Part shown: positions 34,072-43,783 of the stretch, piece by piece
Layout: each line of letters begins with the position of its first letter
How positions within the stretch are numbered: the first letter of the stretch is position 1
Origin: Prochlorococcus sp. AG-347-G22
GTDB taxonomy: Bacteria > Cyanobacteriota > Cyanobacteriia > PCC-6307 > Cyanobiaceae
DNA: 64,000 bases
NCBI GenBank assembly: GCA_003281635.1
Contig: QCBK01000005.1
Location: 27,632-91,631 of the forward strand
Reading direction: 5' to 3'
Translations under genes and position numbers: made by a program
Notes under the pieces: model-generated
Told to the model about the DNA's origin: nothing
Databases searched by the model: none
What the model saw: the letters and a program-made list of their open reading frames with translations, nothing else

Positions 34072-35357
34072 TTTTCTTTTCTTCTAAGCAGTTCTTCATA
34101 TTGAGTTTTTTCCCATCCATTATTATTTGGTTCCCATATTTGTAAACCTCTTAAAGATTTGGGAAGATATTCTTGTGCGACCCAATTACCTGGATAATTA
34201 TGAGGATTGACATAACTATTAGAATTATTTTTTAAATGAAGTGGAACATCAAAAGCATTGGTAGATTTGATAGTTTCAATTGCTTTAAAAATACTTTTCG
34301 TACTATTACTTTTTAGAGACATAGCTAAATATAAAGAAGCCTGCGTTAAGAAATATAATCCTTCTGGAAAACCAACTCTATCAAAAGCATCACAACAGGA
34401 TTGTACAACTACTATGGCATTAGGGTCAGCAATTCCAATATCTTCACTGGCAGATATAAGTAGTCTTCTAAAAATAAAATTAGGATCTTCACCAGCCTCC
34501 AACATATTCGCAAGCCAGAATAAAGTTGCATCTGGGTCAGAACCTCTTATTGACTTGATAAAGGCACTTATTACATCGTAATGATTTTGACCATTTTTAT
34601 CGTAAACAATATTTTTCTTTTGAATTGCATCCACTGCTATTGAGAGATTAATCTTGATTTCTTTAGCATCATTTTCAGCAGTTGTTTCTATGGCCATCTC
34701 TAGGGCATTGATTAATGTTCTTGCATCACCGCCAGAAAATGTAACTAAATGACTTATAGCATCTTGAGTTAAATTAATTTTTTTTGAATCTTTTTTTTTG
34801 GAATAATGAGTTATGACTTTTTGTATTATTTTCTGCAAATCATTTTCTGACAAAGGAAGTAATGTAAAAATACGAGACCTACTAACAAGCGCTTTATTGA
34901 CAGCAAAGAAAGGGTTTTCCGTTGTAGCACCAATAAAAGTTATAGTTCCATTTTCTATTGAAGGTAATAAAGCATCTTGTTGAACTGATGTAAATCTATG
35001 AACCTCATCGATAAATAAAATTGTTTTTCTTTTTGAATTTATTAATCTGTCTTTTGCATTAGCAATTTCATTTCTTAATTCTTTAACACTTGATAATACT
35101 GCATTTAACTTAATTAATTTTGAACGCGTATTAAAGGAAATAATTTCAATTAGAGTAGTTTTTCCAACACCAGGAGGGCCAGAAAAAATAAAATTACTAA
35201 TTTTATCGTTTAATATTGCACTTCTCAAAAGCGAATTCTCATTCAGGATTGATTGTTGACCAAAAAAATCTTCCAAATTCTTTGGTCTTAATTGATCTGC
35301 CAAAGGTGCATTATTTTCTATCTGAGAATAATTAGTAAATAAATTTTCTGAATGCAT
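34068..35357 (-). CDS. rarA: Replication-associated recombination protein RarA (MgsA)
   Basis: The 429-residue AAA+ ATPase has Walker A GPPGVGKTT, Walker B ILFIDEVHRFTSVQQDALLP, sensor-1 FIGATTENPFF and the C-terminal MgsA domain (residues about 250-425) with RGSDPDATLFWLANMLEAGE and SEDIGIADPNA. This is RarA/WRNIP1-type, acting at stalled replication forks with SSB. The stop overlaps the phosphopantetheinyl transferase by 4 bp. It is distinguished from clamp-loader subunits by the C-terminal domain. It seems to be single copy here, in normal length. Confidence 0.92.
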   Translation of the reverse strand: MHSENLFTNYSQIENNAPLADQLRPKNLEDFFGQQSILNENSLLRSAILNDKISNFIFSGPPGVGKTTLIEIISFNTRSKLIKLNAVLSSVKELRNEIANAKDRLINSKRKTILFIDEVHRFTSVQQDALLPSIENGTITFIGATTENPFFAVNKALVSRSRIFTLLPLSENDLQKIIQKVITHYSKKKDSKKINLTQDAISHLVTFSGGDARTLINALEMAIETTAENDAKEIKINLSIAVDAIQKKNIVYDKNGQNHYDVISAFIKSIRGSDPDATLFWLANMLEAGEDPNFIFRRLLISASEDIGIADPNAIVVVQSCCDAFDRVGFPEGLYFLTQASLYLAMSLKSNSTKSIFKAIETIKSTNAFDVPLHLKNNSNSYVNPHNYPGNWVAQEYLPKSLRGLQIWEPNNNGWEKTQYEELLRRKEN

Positions 35358-35386
35358 ATAAAATCAAAAAATTGCTACTTTCAATT

Positions 35387-37024
35387 CTATGTAATTACTG
35401 TAGGAGTTTCCATTTGAGTAAGTTTTGAAATATTTAATAAAGCATCTAAATCATTTATTAAAGGCTTCAAAGCGATCTGAGGATTTAACGAAAGATTCTG
35501 TCGAGGATTGAAAAATTTCTCGAAGTAAAGTCTTAAGGTTGCACCCTTAGTTCCTGTTCCAGAAAGGCGCACAATTACTCGAGAATTATCATCAAGCACC
35601 AATCTTAAACCTTGATTGTTACTTGTGGAATTATCAACGGGATCTAAATATGAAAAGTTATCTGCGACTTTAACTAAATGGCCAGCAAATCTATTTCCTT
35701 TTAAATTTTCGAGCATAGAAGTTAGGTTACCAAAGATTTGATTAGCAATATTTGAGGGAATTGACTCATAATCATGTCTTGAATAATAATTCCTACCAAA
35801 TTGTTTCCAATGATTCTGCATCAAATCACTTACCGAACATTTTTTCTCAGATAAAACTTGTAACCAATACAAAACTGCCCATAGTCCGTCTTTCTCTCTC
35901 ACATGATTACTACCTGTTCCGAAACTTTCTTCTCCACATAAAGTAATTAAATTAGAATCTAAAAGATTTCCAAAGAACTTCCAACCAGTAGGTGTCTCGA
36001 AACAAGGTATATTTAATGCTCGAGCAACATTATCAACCGCTGAGCTGGTTGGCATGGATCGTGCTACACCTGTAATACCATCTTTATAACCAGGGACACA
36101 TTTTGTATTAGCAGTGATAACTGCAAGGCTATCACTAGGATTTACAAAACATCCACTTCCTAAAATCATATTCCTATCTCCATCTCCATCGCATGCAGCG
36201 CCAAAACTATAGGATTTTTTATTTAATAACAAATCAGCCAAGTGGGATGCGTAAGTAAGATTAGGATCAGGATGTAAACCTCCAAAATCTTTTAACGGAT
36301 TACCATTCATGACACAATCATCTGCAAGACCCATTTTTTCAACAAAAATATTTTTTGCATATGGACCTGTAACTGCATTCATTGCATCAAAGATTAACGA
36401 GAAGTCTTTTTTTAAAAAATCACTAATTTGATCAAAATCAAAAATTTTCTCCATCAAATTAGAATAATCTGCTAATCCATTGATAATTTCTAAAGTAGTT
36501 TCACCGTAACGATAAGTTCCATATTCACTAAAATCAGGTAATTTAATTTTACAAATTTTATAACTAGTTAGTAATTGTGTAGCCTTGAAAATCTTATTAG
36601 TAATTATCTCAGGAGCTGGGCCACCATTAGAGATATTCAGTTTGACTCCAAAGTCGCCATCAATTCCACCAGGATTATGGCTTGCAGAGAGAATAATTCC
36701 ACCAATAGCGTTTTCTTTTCTAATTAAATGTGATGTCGCAGGAGTAGATAATAAACCGTATTTTGGAACAATAATCTTTTGAACTTTATGAGCAATGCAT
36801 ATTTGAACAATTTTTTCTATTGCTTCAATATTGCCATATCTGCCATCACCACCGACTACTAATGTTGAACCTTTTAAATCTTCCAATGATTGTAAAATTG
36901 CTTCAATAAAGACTTCTAGATAATGTTCTTCCTGAAACTTTAAGGTACTTTTTCTTAAACCAGAAGTGCCTGGTTTTTGATCTAGAAAAGGAGAATCAAT
37001 ATTAATTACACTAACTTGAGTCAT
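35387..37024 (-). CDS. pgm: Phosphoglucomutase (alpha-D-glucose-specific)
   Basis: The 545-residue enzyme interconverts glucose 1- and 6-phosphate, joining glycogen, nucleotide sugar and central carbon metabolism. Motifs in order: GTSGLRK near residue 19, the phosphoserine loop ILSASHNPGG, the metal-binding CDGDGDRNM, CGEESFGTGSNHVREKDG and the phosphate-binding VRLSGTGTKGATLRLYFE. The length and the closing GTGTKG loop mark it as the eukaryote-like PGM. It is 30 bp from rarA on the same strand. Expression with rarA is possible but unlikely to be functional. Confidence 0.95.
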   Translation of the reverse strand: MTQVSVINIDSPFLDQKPGTSGLRKSTLKFQEEHYLEVFIEAILQSLEDLKGSTLVVGGDGRYGNIEAIEKIVQICIAHKVQKIIVPKYGLLSTPATSHLIRKENAIGGIILSASHNPGGIDGDFGVKLNISNGGPAPEIITNKIFKATQLLTSYKICKIKLPDFSEYGTYRYGETTLEIINGLADYSNLMEKIFDFDQISDFLKKDFSLIFDAMNAVTGPYAKNIFVEKMGLADDCVMNGNPLKDFGGLHPDPNLTYASHLADLLLNKKSYSFGAACDGDGDRNMILGSGCFVNPSDSLAVITANTKCVPGYKDGITGVARSMPTSSAVDNVARALNIPCFETPTGWKFFGNLLDSNLITLCGEESFGTGSNHVREKDGLWAVLYWLQVLSEKKCSVSDLMQNHWKQFGRNYYSRHDYESIPSNIANQIFGNLTSMLENLKGNRFAGHLVKVADNFSYLDPVDNSTSNNQGLRLVLDDNSRVIVRLSGTGTKGATLRLYFEKFFNPRQNLSLNPQIALKPLINDLDALLNISKLTQMETPTVIT

Positions 37025-37056
37025 ATTTTTTAAAAACTTCCAAAAATCTAACTAAA

Positions 37057-37227
37057 TTAATGAGGCATTTCGGAAGTTCTTAACATAGCGATAAACCAGA
37101 ATGAAGAAATTAATAATGCACTAAGAATTCCATAGTTAACACCAAATTTAGAAATTGTAATTGGAACTATTATTGGAAAAGTTAATGCCCCAAACAATGG
37201 AGTAAAAGCTACAATTTTTTTCAACAT
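37057..37227 (-). CDS. Small two-helix membrane protein, 56 aa
   Basis: A 56-residue ORF, read directly, with ATG at 37227 and TAA at 37059. It reads LKKIVAFTPLFGALTFPIIV and continues with PITISKFGV and LSALLISSFWFIAMLRTSEM. Two hydrophobic segments (residues 5-24, 33-49) flank a short polar loop. No family is recognised. It lies between DUF4912 (13 bp) and pgm (33 bp) on the same strand, with the short spacing common for co-transcribed genes. The strong hydrophobic pattern and ideal spacing suggest it is real. Confidence 0.6.
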   Translation of the reverse strand: MLKKIVAFTPLFGALTFPIIVPITISKFGVNYGILSALLISSFWFIAMLRTSEMPH

Positions 37228-37239
37228 AAATTTAATTGA

Positions 37240-38340
37240 TTAAAACCATTCAGTCTCAGCATTATCTTTTTCATTAGTATCGTCAAGTGGTGTAGATCTA
37301 TCAAATTTCATTGATATACTTTTTTCTTGATCACCAGATACATCAACAGCTTTAATATCATATTTTTGAGTCCCGTCTCTAAATGGAACTTGAATTCTAA
37401 AAGTTCCATCCGCAGCAAGAGGTACATTTTCTCCACCTATTGTCAGTTTTGCAGAAGGCTCTGTAGCTCCATAAACAATTAATTCAGCATCAGCAACGAG
37501 CCAAAAAGATCTATTTTTGACAATTCCGCTTCCAGAATCATTTAAACCTGAAGACCATTTACCAGCTCCTGAGTCTGTAAGATTATCATTGAGGTTTGTT
37601 GAATTTAAATTTTCCATAAATTCTTCAGAACCAACTTTTCTTCTGAGAGGAATGTTAGTAGCTGCTTGGTATAACCTTTCATGCATACCATTTTGTTCTG
37701 AAACAACAGGATTAGAAATATCTAGTATTGACTCAGAAGTGGAATCTAAATTAAAAGGAACGAATTTATCAAGGATTTGCTCAGAAGGATGAGATCCAGG
37801 AACATGACTGATCGAAGAAAAGGCCAATGACATCCAGTTAAAACCATATTTGTAACCTAATTCAACTTTATAATCTCTATCTGCAAGTGGAATTGGTAAG
37901 TACCACTCAGTACTGTAACTATCAACAGCTATCTCCCTTAGTGTTCCCTGATTCAAGTTGCTACCTTCAAAACCAGATGCATCAAATAATCGTAAACATA
38001 ATTTATTGGCTCCCAAAGATTGTGCTTTTTCTCTATCTGCGTCAGAAATTTGCCAAAAAACATACGCCCAATCTGGATCTCTAGGTAGGAAAACGATATT
38101 TGTTTTAACTTCTTCAATACTATTGAAAGCGTTGGACTCAAAAGTTTCTTCAGGTTGTGAATTTGGAAGTGGTAAGTCTATTTTTTTTGTGGATTTTTCT
38201 TGATATTTCAGTATTAAATCAACTAAAACAGCTTTTGTTTTGCGACTGTAGAGCGGAACCGATAATTTACTTGCTTCTTGACGTAATTGTCTGAGGGTTA
38301 GTGAGAGTAATTGATCTTTATTCATAATCCCATCAGCCAC
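37240..38340 (-). CDS. DUF4912-domain protein with SAP-like N-terminus
   Basis: The 366-residue protein has a short helical N-terminal domain (residues about 5-50, LTLRQLRQEASKLSVPLYSR, SAP-like) followed by DUF4912, recognised from VFLPRDPDWAYVFWQISD, and a C-terminal region with a beta domain (AELIVYGATEPSAKLTIGGE) and charged tail. The start is GTG at 38340, chosen because GGAG lies about 7 nt upstream; an ATG at 38325 is a second option. DUF4912 proteins are widespread in cyanobacteria; the function is unknown, with a DNA-binding role suggested by the SAP-like motif only. Confidence 0.78.
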   Translation of the reverse strand: MADGIMNKDQLLSLTLRQLRQEASKLSVPLYSRKTKAVLVDLILKYQEKSTKKIDLPLPNSQPEETFESNAFNSIEEVKTNIVFLPRDPDWAYVFWQISDADREKAQSLGANKLCLRLFDASGFEGSNLNQGTLREIAVDSYSTEWYLPIPLADRDYKVELGYKYGFNWMSLAFSSISHVPGSHPSEQILDKFVPFNLDSTSESILDISNPVVSEQNGMHERLYQAATNIPLRRKVGSEEFMENLNSTNLNDNLTDSGAGKWSSGLNDSGSGIVKNRSFWLVADAELIVYGATEPSAKLTIGGENVPLAADGTFRIQVPFRDGTQKYDIKAVDVSGDQEKSISMKFDRSTPLDDTNEKDNAETEWF

Positions 38341-38609
38341 TTTAAATTCTCCGTTTTTGTTTGGGATCAGTATGTTCTTTTTTTTTAGTAATTGTGTGTC
38401 TTTTTGCCCTGTCGTCAGGATCCTCTGACTACTAAAAAATTCTCAAAATTAATATTTCTCTTCAAAACAGTTGGTATCAATGAAATTAATTAATTTTCAG
38501 ATCTTTTTTAAATGTAAATTAATTTTCTTTTTTTTTAAATTTTATTACCTGATTTTGTTAACGACTCAACAAAAATATATTTTTTCTTCGGGATCAATAA
38601 AAAAGGAAT
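38341..38609. other. Gene-free interval (269 bp)
   Basis: This A/T-rich gap holds the upstream region of the DUF4912 gene. The only structured element noticed is GTCAG-GATCCT-CTGAC at 38414-38429, a 5-bp stem with 6-base loop. It is not followed by a T-run on either strand, so it is a weak candidate for anything. An open frame on the plus strand (38471-38737) overlaps the 117-aa gene in antisense and looks random. Confidence 0.4.
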
Positions 38610-38963
38610 TCAGCGTTGTTCAACAAGAAGTACTAAATCATCTATCTCTAAATCCTCAATACTTTTACCTATTTTTTTTGAAAAAGTACTTAATTTTTGC
38701 GAAGTGGATTCTAACTGCTCATAAAAAATATCACTAAATTTTTTATCATCAAATTTTTTGGATTGGTTATCACACCATTCTCTCAGGGGATTTTTATTTT
38801 GATATTCAAAACTATTATCTACATTGATATTTTTTAAAATCTGAAGACAATGAGCGAGTATTCTTATATGATGTTTCTGCATTATGGGTAGATCAAGATT
38901 ATCAATTTCTCGAATAGTTTTTATGTTTAATGGGTTAGATAAGGGATCAAGATGATGAGACAT
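38610..38963 (-). CDS. Unknown protein, 117 aa, divergent from sufB
   Basis: I do not recognise the family. The 117-residue acidic protein begins HHLDPLSNPLNIKTIREIDN and is helical throughout, with two cysteines (AHCLQ, REWCDNQ) and a C-terminal IEDLEIDDLVLLVEQR. It has no helix-turn-helix or four-Cys iron-sulfur pattern, so it is not SufR, the DeoR-like repressor that lies divergent from sufB in other cyanobacteria. The 95-bp gap to sufB holds the sufB promoter, so its position suggests co-regulation or none. Confidence 0.6.
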   Translation of the reverse strand: MSHHLDPLSNPLNIKTIREIDNLDLPIMQKHHIRILAHCLQILKNINVDNSFEYQNKNPLREWCDNQSKKFDDKKFSDIFYEQLESTSQKLSTFSKKIGKSIEDLEIDDLVLLVEQR

Positions 38964-39000
38964 TAATTTTTAGTTTTAATAAAAGGAAAAAACTCAATAT

Positions 39001-39029
39001 TTGGGGTATCTTTCGTTAAAGTATATAAA
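39001..39029 (+). promoter_or_regulatory. Candidate promoter of sufBCDS
   Basis: TATAAA at 39024-39029 is preceded 17 bases upstream by TTGGGG at 39001-39006 (a poor match to TTGACA). The expected transcription start is near 39036, giving a leader of about 23 bases before the sufB ATG at 39059. The -10 is a fair match; the -35 is weak, as is usual in Prochlorococcus. This is a pattern match only, with no experimental support. Confidence 0.35.
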
Positions 39030-39058
39030 GCTAATTGTAATAAGTTATTTTTGATAAC

Positions 39059-40501
39059 ATGGTCAAAGAAAATTTAGTTAAAGATGTAGTAAAAGAGCCT
39101 TACAAATATGGTTTCGTTACTGATATTGAAACTGAAAAAATTGAAAAGGGACTGAATGAAGATATCATAAGATTAATTTCACAGAAAAAAGAAGAACCAA
39201 AATTTCTTCTTGATTTCAGGTTAAAAGCCTTTAAAAAATGGCAAAAAATGAAAGAACCTGATTGGGCAGGATTAGGATATGAAAAAATTGATTATCAAGA
39301 TATTATTTATTACTCTGCTCCCAAGCAAAAAGAGAAAATTTCCAGCTTAGATGAAGTTGATCCCAAACTGCTTGAGACTTTTGACAAATTGGGAATACCC
39401 CTCACGGAGCAAAAAAAACTCACAAATGTAGCAGTAGATGCTGTCTTTGATAGTGTTTCTATAGCTACAACTTTTAGAGAAGAACTTGCTGAACATGGAG
39501 TTATATTTTGCTCAATTAGTGAAGCAGTAAAAAATCACGCGGATTTGATTGAAAAATATTTAGGTACAGTAGTTCCAGCTAGTGATAATTATTTTGCAGC
39601 ACTAAATTCTGCTGTTTTTAGTGATGGTTCTTTTGTTTATATCCCAAAAGGTGTTACATGCCCGATGGATCTATCTTCATACTTCAGAATTAACAGTGGA
39701 GATTCAGGACAATTCGAAAGAACACTAATCATTGCTGAAGAATCAAGTTCTGTAAGTTATCTAGAAGGTTGTACAGCGCCTATGTTTGACACAAATACCC
39801 TACATGCTGCAGTTGTAGAGCTTATAGCATTAGACGACGCCTCAATAAAATATTCAACAGTGCAAAATTGGTATGCTGGTGATGAAAAAGGTATTGGCGG
39901 AATTTTTAATTTTGTCACCAAGAGAGGAAAATGTTTAGGTAAGAGAAGTAAAATAAGCTGGTCTCAAGTTGAAACAGGATCTGCAATTACATGGAAATAT
40001 CCTAGCTGTCTTCTTTTAGGGGAAGAATCTGTAGGAGAATTTTATTCAGTGGCTCTCACCAATAATCTTCAGCAAGCAGATACCGGCACAAAAATGATCC
40101 ATATTGGTCCTAAGACCAAATCAACTATTGTTAGCAAAGGTATTAGTGCAGGTAACTCAAAAAATAGCTATAGAGGTCTGGTAAAAATAGGAACAAAAGC
40201 TACAGGATCAAGAAATTACAGTCAATGTGATTCAATGTTAATAGGGGATCAAGCTTCTGCAAATACATTCCCCTACATCAAATCTCAACAACCCAATTCT
40301 GAAATTGAGCATGAGGCAAGCACATGTAGAATCTCAGAGGACCAACTTTTTTATCTCCAAAGCAGAGGTATAGAATTTGAGGAGGCAGTGTCTATGATGG
40401 TCAGCGGTTTTTGCAGAGATGTATTTAATCAATTACCTATGGAATTTGCTGCTGAAGCAGATAAGTTACTGGCACTTAAACTTGAGGGATCAGTAGGTTA
40501 A
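39059..40501 (+). CDS. sufB: Fe-S cluster assembly scaffold protein SufB
   Basis: The 480-residue protein assembles 4Fe-4S clusters together with SufC and SufD. It has the C-terminal beta-helix core ([30 protein letters not shown]) and the ending [20 protein letters not shown] that SufB and SufD share; SufB is distinguished by its conserved Cys residues in GCTAP and [14 protein letters not shown] and by length. It is first in a tight operon sufB-C-D-S; 21 nt precede sufC. SUF is the main Fe-S pathway in photosynthetic organisms. Confidence 0.96.
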   Translation: MVKENLVKDVVKEPYKYGFVTDIETEKIEKGLNEDIIRLISQKKEEPKFLLDFRLKAFKKWQKMKEPDWAGLGYEKIDYQDIIYYSAPKQKEKISSLDEVDPKLLETFDKLGIPLTEQKKLTNVAVDAVFDSVSIATTFREELAEHGVIFCSISEAVKNHADLIEKYLGTVVPASDNYFAALNSAVFSDGSFVYIPKGVTCPMDLSSYFRINSGDSGQFERTLIIAEESSSVSYLEGCTAPMFDTNTLHAAVVELIALDDASIKYSTVQNWYAGDEKGIGGIFNFVTKRGKCLGKRSKISWSQVETGSAITWKYPSCLLLGEESVGEFYSVALTNNLQQADTGTKMIHIGPKTKSTIVSKGISAGNSKNSYRGLVKIGTKATGSRNYSQCDSMLIGDQASANTFPYIKSQQPNSEIEHEASTCRISEDQLFYLQSRGIEFEEAVSMMVSGFCRDVFNQLPMEFAAEADKLLALKLEGSVG

Positions 40502-40522
40502 TTAATCAATTTCTAAACTGAA

Positions 40523-41308
40523 ATGCAAAGTCAAATGAAAGAATCAGATCCAATTTTAGAAGTTGAAAATCTCTCTGCATCTACTGATAATCTTCCAATT
40601 TTAAAAGGGGTTTCACTTGCTGTTTATCCTGGAGAAATCCATGCCATTATGGGAAGAAATGGATGTGGCAAAAGCACTCTTTCAAAAATCATTGCAGGAC
40701 ATCCCTCGTATAATATTACAAATGGCGATATAAAATTTTTAGGTGAAAACATCAACTCTCTAGAACCTGAGGAGAGAGCTCAATCAGGAATTTTTCTTGG
40801 TTTTCAATATCCAATAGAAATTCCTGGGGTTAGTAATCTTGAGTTTCTTAGAGTTTCAACTAATGCTAGAAGGAAATTCCTCAACAAAGAAGAATTGGAT
40901 ACTTTTGATTTTGAAGAATTAGTTAAAGAAAAGTTAGAAATTGTGAAAATGGATCATGCATTCCTATCAAGAAGCGTAAATCAAGGATTTTCCGGAGGTG
41001 AAAAAAAAAGAAATGAGATTCTGCAAATGGCTTTACTTGAACCCAAGATAGCAATATTAGATGAGACCGATTCTGGTCTAGATATTGATGCCCTAAGAAT
41101 AGTGGCATCAGGAATTAAAAAAATATCTAATTCACAGACTGGAATTATACTTATTACCCACTATCAAAGATTATTGGATGAAATTAAACCAAATTATGTC
41201 CATGTTATGTCAGACGGACAAATCATAAAAACTGGTGAGAGTGATCTTGCTCTAGAACTTGAAAAAAAAGGGTATGAATGGACTGATAACTTTATAAAAG
41301 AGACCTAA
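40523..41308 (+). CDS. sufC: Fe-S assembly ATPase SufC
   Basis: The 261-residue ABC-type ATPase couples ATP hydrolysis to cluster formation on SufBCD. Visible: Walker [11 protein letters not shown]-loop [13 protein letters not shown], signature [12 protein letters not shown] and Walker [13 protein letters not shown], followed by [10 protein letters not shown]. SufC has the typical [10 protein letters not shown] signature rather than LSGGQ. It has no membrane partner. It starts 21 nt after sufB and sufD begins 4 nt after its stop. A second ATG at 40535 could serve as start. Confidence 0.96.
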   Translation: MQSQMKESDPILEVENLSASTDNLPILKGVSLAVYPGEIHAIMGRNGCGKSTLSKIIAGHPSYNITNGDIKFLGENINSLEPEERAQSGIFLGFQYPIEIPGVSNLEFLRVSTNARRKFLNKEELDTFDFEELVKEKLEIVKMDHAFLSRSVNQGFSGGEKKRNEILQMALLEPKIAILDETDSGLDIDALRIVASGIKKISNSQTGIILITHYQRLLDEIKPNYVHVMSDGQIIKTGESDLALELEKKGYEWTDNFIKET

Positions 41309-41312
41309 ATAA

Positions 41313-42530
41313 ATGGAAATTATTGAAAAAATAAAAACTAAACAATCGCAAGATAGCCTAACAGAAATACAAAAAATCTGTCTAGATAAATTACAACCCA
41401 GTCCCCTCCCTAATCCTAAAAGTGAACAATGGAGACTTTCAAATAAATCAAAATTTTCAAACTTTTTAAACTATCCGTTTAATGAAAAAAATCCAAAATT
41501 TGATACACCTTTTCCGAAAAGTTCTCAAAGTACTATTAGGTTGGTAATTGGCGATAGTTGCCAATTTAATTTAATAGAAGAAAATTATTCAATAAAGCAA
41601 CTAAGTGAAGATAAGTTAGTTAAATATATCAAGGAACAGATATCTTGTTTTGATGAAAACGAAAATTGGAGTGACTTACTAAATCTATCTTTAAACTGTA
41701 CAAAGAATACCTTGGGATTAAAAATAAACGGATCAGAAATTCCTCCTATTGAAATCTTTAGTCACGCATCAAGTAATTCTTTAAACGCAAAAACTCTCAT
41801 AATATTTTTAGAAAAGAATTGTGATATTAATTTATTACAAGTCAATCTTGGTAAAGAGAACTCTTCATTATCTCAATCAACGTTCTTTTTTTTAGAAGAA
41901 AATAGTTCCGTCAATCATGGCGTTGTTTCTTACGGTGAAAACAAATCAAATCTATTAAATTCTCTGAATGTAATTCAACAAAACAATAGCGAATACAATT
42001 TAGGATCCTTACATTTCAAATTTAATTTTGCAAGATTTGAAATTCGTATTAAACAATCTGAAGGAAATGCTAAAACTAATATCAAAAGTATGCAAATAAC
42101 AAAAAAAGATGAACAAATTTCTACTTTTACAAAAATAGACTTTAATGGACCAAATGGATTTCTAGATCAAATCAATAAATCACTTGCTGACGATAAATCA
42201 CATGCGATATTTGAGGGTTCAATAATAGTTCCCAAAATTGCTCAGAAAACCGATGCTTCTCAATTAAGCAGAAATTTACTTTTATCAAATCTCGCGCAAA
42301 TAGATACCAAACCTCAATTAGAAATAATTGCTGATGATGTCAAATGTAAACATGGAGCTACAATTTCACAACTAAATGAAGAAGAACTTTTTTATATGAG
42401 AACAAGAGGGATCACGTTAACAGAGGCAAGTAAACTACAATTAAGTTCTTACTTTCAAGAAATAATTTCATTTATTCCCGTTTCAAAAGATAGATGGGAT
42501 TTGCTTGATAAACTTTTACAAGAAAATTAA
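41313..42530 (+). CDS. sufD: Fe-S cluster assembly protein SufD
   Basis: The 405-residue partner of SufB has an N-terminal part with PNPKSEQWRLSN and a C-terminal beta-helix domain ending CKHGATISQLNEEELFYMRT and then RGITLTEASKLQLSS, the diagnostic SufB/D ending. The core is much more divergent than SufB, which is usual. It lies between sufC (4 nt) and sufS (1-nt overlap, TAATG). Deletion of sufD abolishes SUF activity in other bacteria; here the full-length copy appears intact. Confidence 0.92.
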   Translation: MEIIEKIKTKQSQDSLTEIQKICLDKLQPSPLPNPKSEQWRLSNKSKFSNFLNYPFNEKNPKFDTPFPKSSQSTIRLVIGDSCQFNLIEENYSIKQLSEDKLVKYIKEQISCFDENENWSDLLNLSLNCTKNTLGLKINGSEIPPIEIFSHASSNSLNAKTLIIFLEKNCDINLLQVNLGKENSSLSQSTFFFLEENSSVNHGVVSYGENKSNLLNSLNVIQQNNSEYNLGSLHFKFNFARFEIRIKQSEGNAKTNIKSMQITKKDEQISTFTKIDFNGPNGFLDQINKSLADDKSHAIFEGSIIVPKIAQKTDASQLSRNLLLSNLAQIDTKPQLEIIADDVKCKHGATISQLNEEELFYMRTRGITLTEASKLQLSSYFQEIISFIPVSKDRWDLLDKLLQEN

Positions 42531-43783
42531 TGGAAACAATTCAAAATTTTCCTGAAATAACGAAGAAAGACTTTCCTCTCTTAAATGAGCACCAAAAAAA
42601 TAGTGAGCAAATTATTTATTTAGACCATGCTGCAACCACTCAAAAACCAATCCAAGTCTTAGACAAAATTAATGAATATTATAAAAACTTTAATGCCAAT
42701 GTACATAGAGGCGCACATCAATTAAGTGCTAAAGCGACAGAAGAATTTGAAAATGCAAGATATTTAATTAGCAAATACATAAAAGCGAATTCAACAAAAG
42801 AAATTATTTTCACAAGAAATGCTACTGAGGCAATCAATCTAGCAGCTAGATCATGGGGCGAATCTTCATTAAGAGAAAACGATGAAATTCTCTTATCAAT
42901 AATGGAGCATCATAGTAATATTGTTCCATGGCAAATGGTTGCTGCAAAAAATAAATGTAAATTAAAATTTATAGGTATAGATAAAAATGGGAAATTAGAT
43001 ATAGACGATTTTAAATCAAAATTAACATCTAGAACTAAGCTTGTTAGCCTCGTGCATGTTAGTAATACTCTGGGTTGCTGTAATCCAATCAAAGAGATCA
43101 CTAGATTAGCTAAACAAAAAGGTTCTTTAGTTTTAATAGATGCATGTCAAAGTTTGGCTCATCAAAAACTAGATGTGATTGATCTTGATATAGATTTTTT
43201 AGCAGGATCAGGACATAAACTTTGCGGTCCTACAGGTATTGGTTTCCTTTGGTCAAGAGAAGAAATCCTAGAAAAAATACCTCCTCTCTTTGGAGGCGGC
43301 GAAATGATTCAAGATGTTTTTGAAGAGACAAGTACTTGGGCAGATCTACCACATAAATTTGAAGCTGGAACGCCCGCCATTGCAGAAGCAATAGGTCTTG
43401 CAGAAGCAATTAATTATATAAACACTATTGGATTGAATGAAATTCATAAATATGAAAAGTCTATTACTAAATATTTATTTGAAAAATTAAATGAAATAGA
43501 AAATGTTGAAATTATAGGCCCATCACCCGAAATAGATCCAGATAGAGCATCACTTGCAACCTTTTATGTAAAAAATATACATTCAAACGATATTGCTGAA
43601 ATTCTTGATTCAAAAGGAATTTGCATCAGAAGTGGGCATCATTGCTGTCAACCTCTTCACAGATACATTGGAATTAAATCTACAGCTAGAATTAGCATGA
43701 ATTTTACAACCAACAAGGAGGAAATTGATATATTTATAGAAAAATTAAAAGATACTATTAGTTTTCTAAAAATCAATTCTTAA
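42530..43783 (+). CDS. sufS: Cysteine desulfurase SufS
   Basis: The 417-residue PLP enzyme takes sulfur from cysteine for SUF. It has YLDHAATTQKP, NVHRGAHQLSAKATEEFENA, EHHSNIVPW, the PLP-lysine loop DFLAGSGHKLCGPTGIGFLW and the catalytic-Cys loop RSGHHCCQPLH. These are the type II (SufS-like) features. The gene overlaps sufD by one base, indicating coupled translation. SufE or another sulfur acceptor is not in the window. Confidence 0.95.
   Translation: METIQNFPEITKKDFPLLNEHQKNSEQIIYLDHAATTQKPIQVLDKINEYYKNFNANVHRGAHQLSAKATEEFENARYLISKYIKANSTKEIIFTRNATEAINLAARSWGESSLRENDEILLSIMEHHSNIVPWQMVAAKNKCKLKFIGIDKNGKLDIDDFKSKLTSRTKLVSLVHVSNTLGCCNPIKEITRLAKQKGSLVLIDACQSLAHQKLDVIDLDIDFLAGSGHKLCGPTGIGFLWSREEILEKIPPLFGGGEMIQDVFEETSTWADLPHKFEAGTPAIAEAIGLAEAINYINTIGLNEIHKYEKSITKYLFEKLNEIENVEIIGPSPEIDPDRASLATFYVKNIHSNDIAEILDSKGICIRSGHHCCQPLHRYIGIKSTARISMNFTTNKEEIDIFIEKLKDTISFLKINS

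Noticed and set aside
38414..38429. GTCAG/CTGAC hairpin as a terminator
   Set aside because: The stem has only 5 bp and no T-run follows on either strand, so there is no support for a terminator.
38471..38737. An 88-codon open frame on the plus strand upstream of sufB
   Set aside because: It is a Phe/Lys-rich A/T-driven frame overlapping the 117-aa gene in antisense, with no supporting motif or ribosome site.
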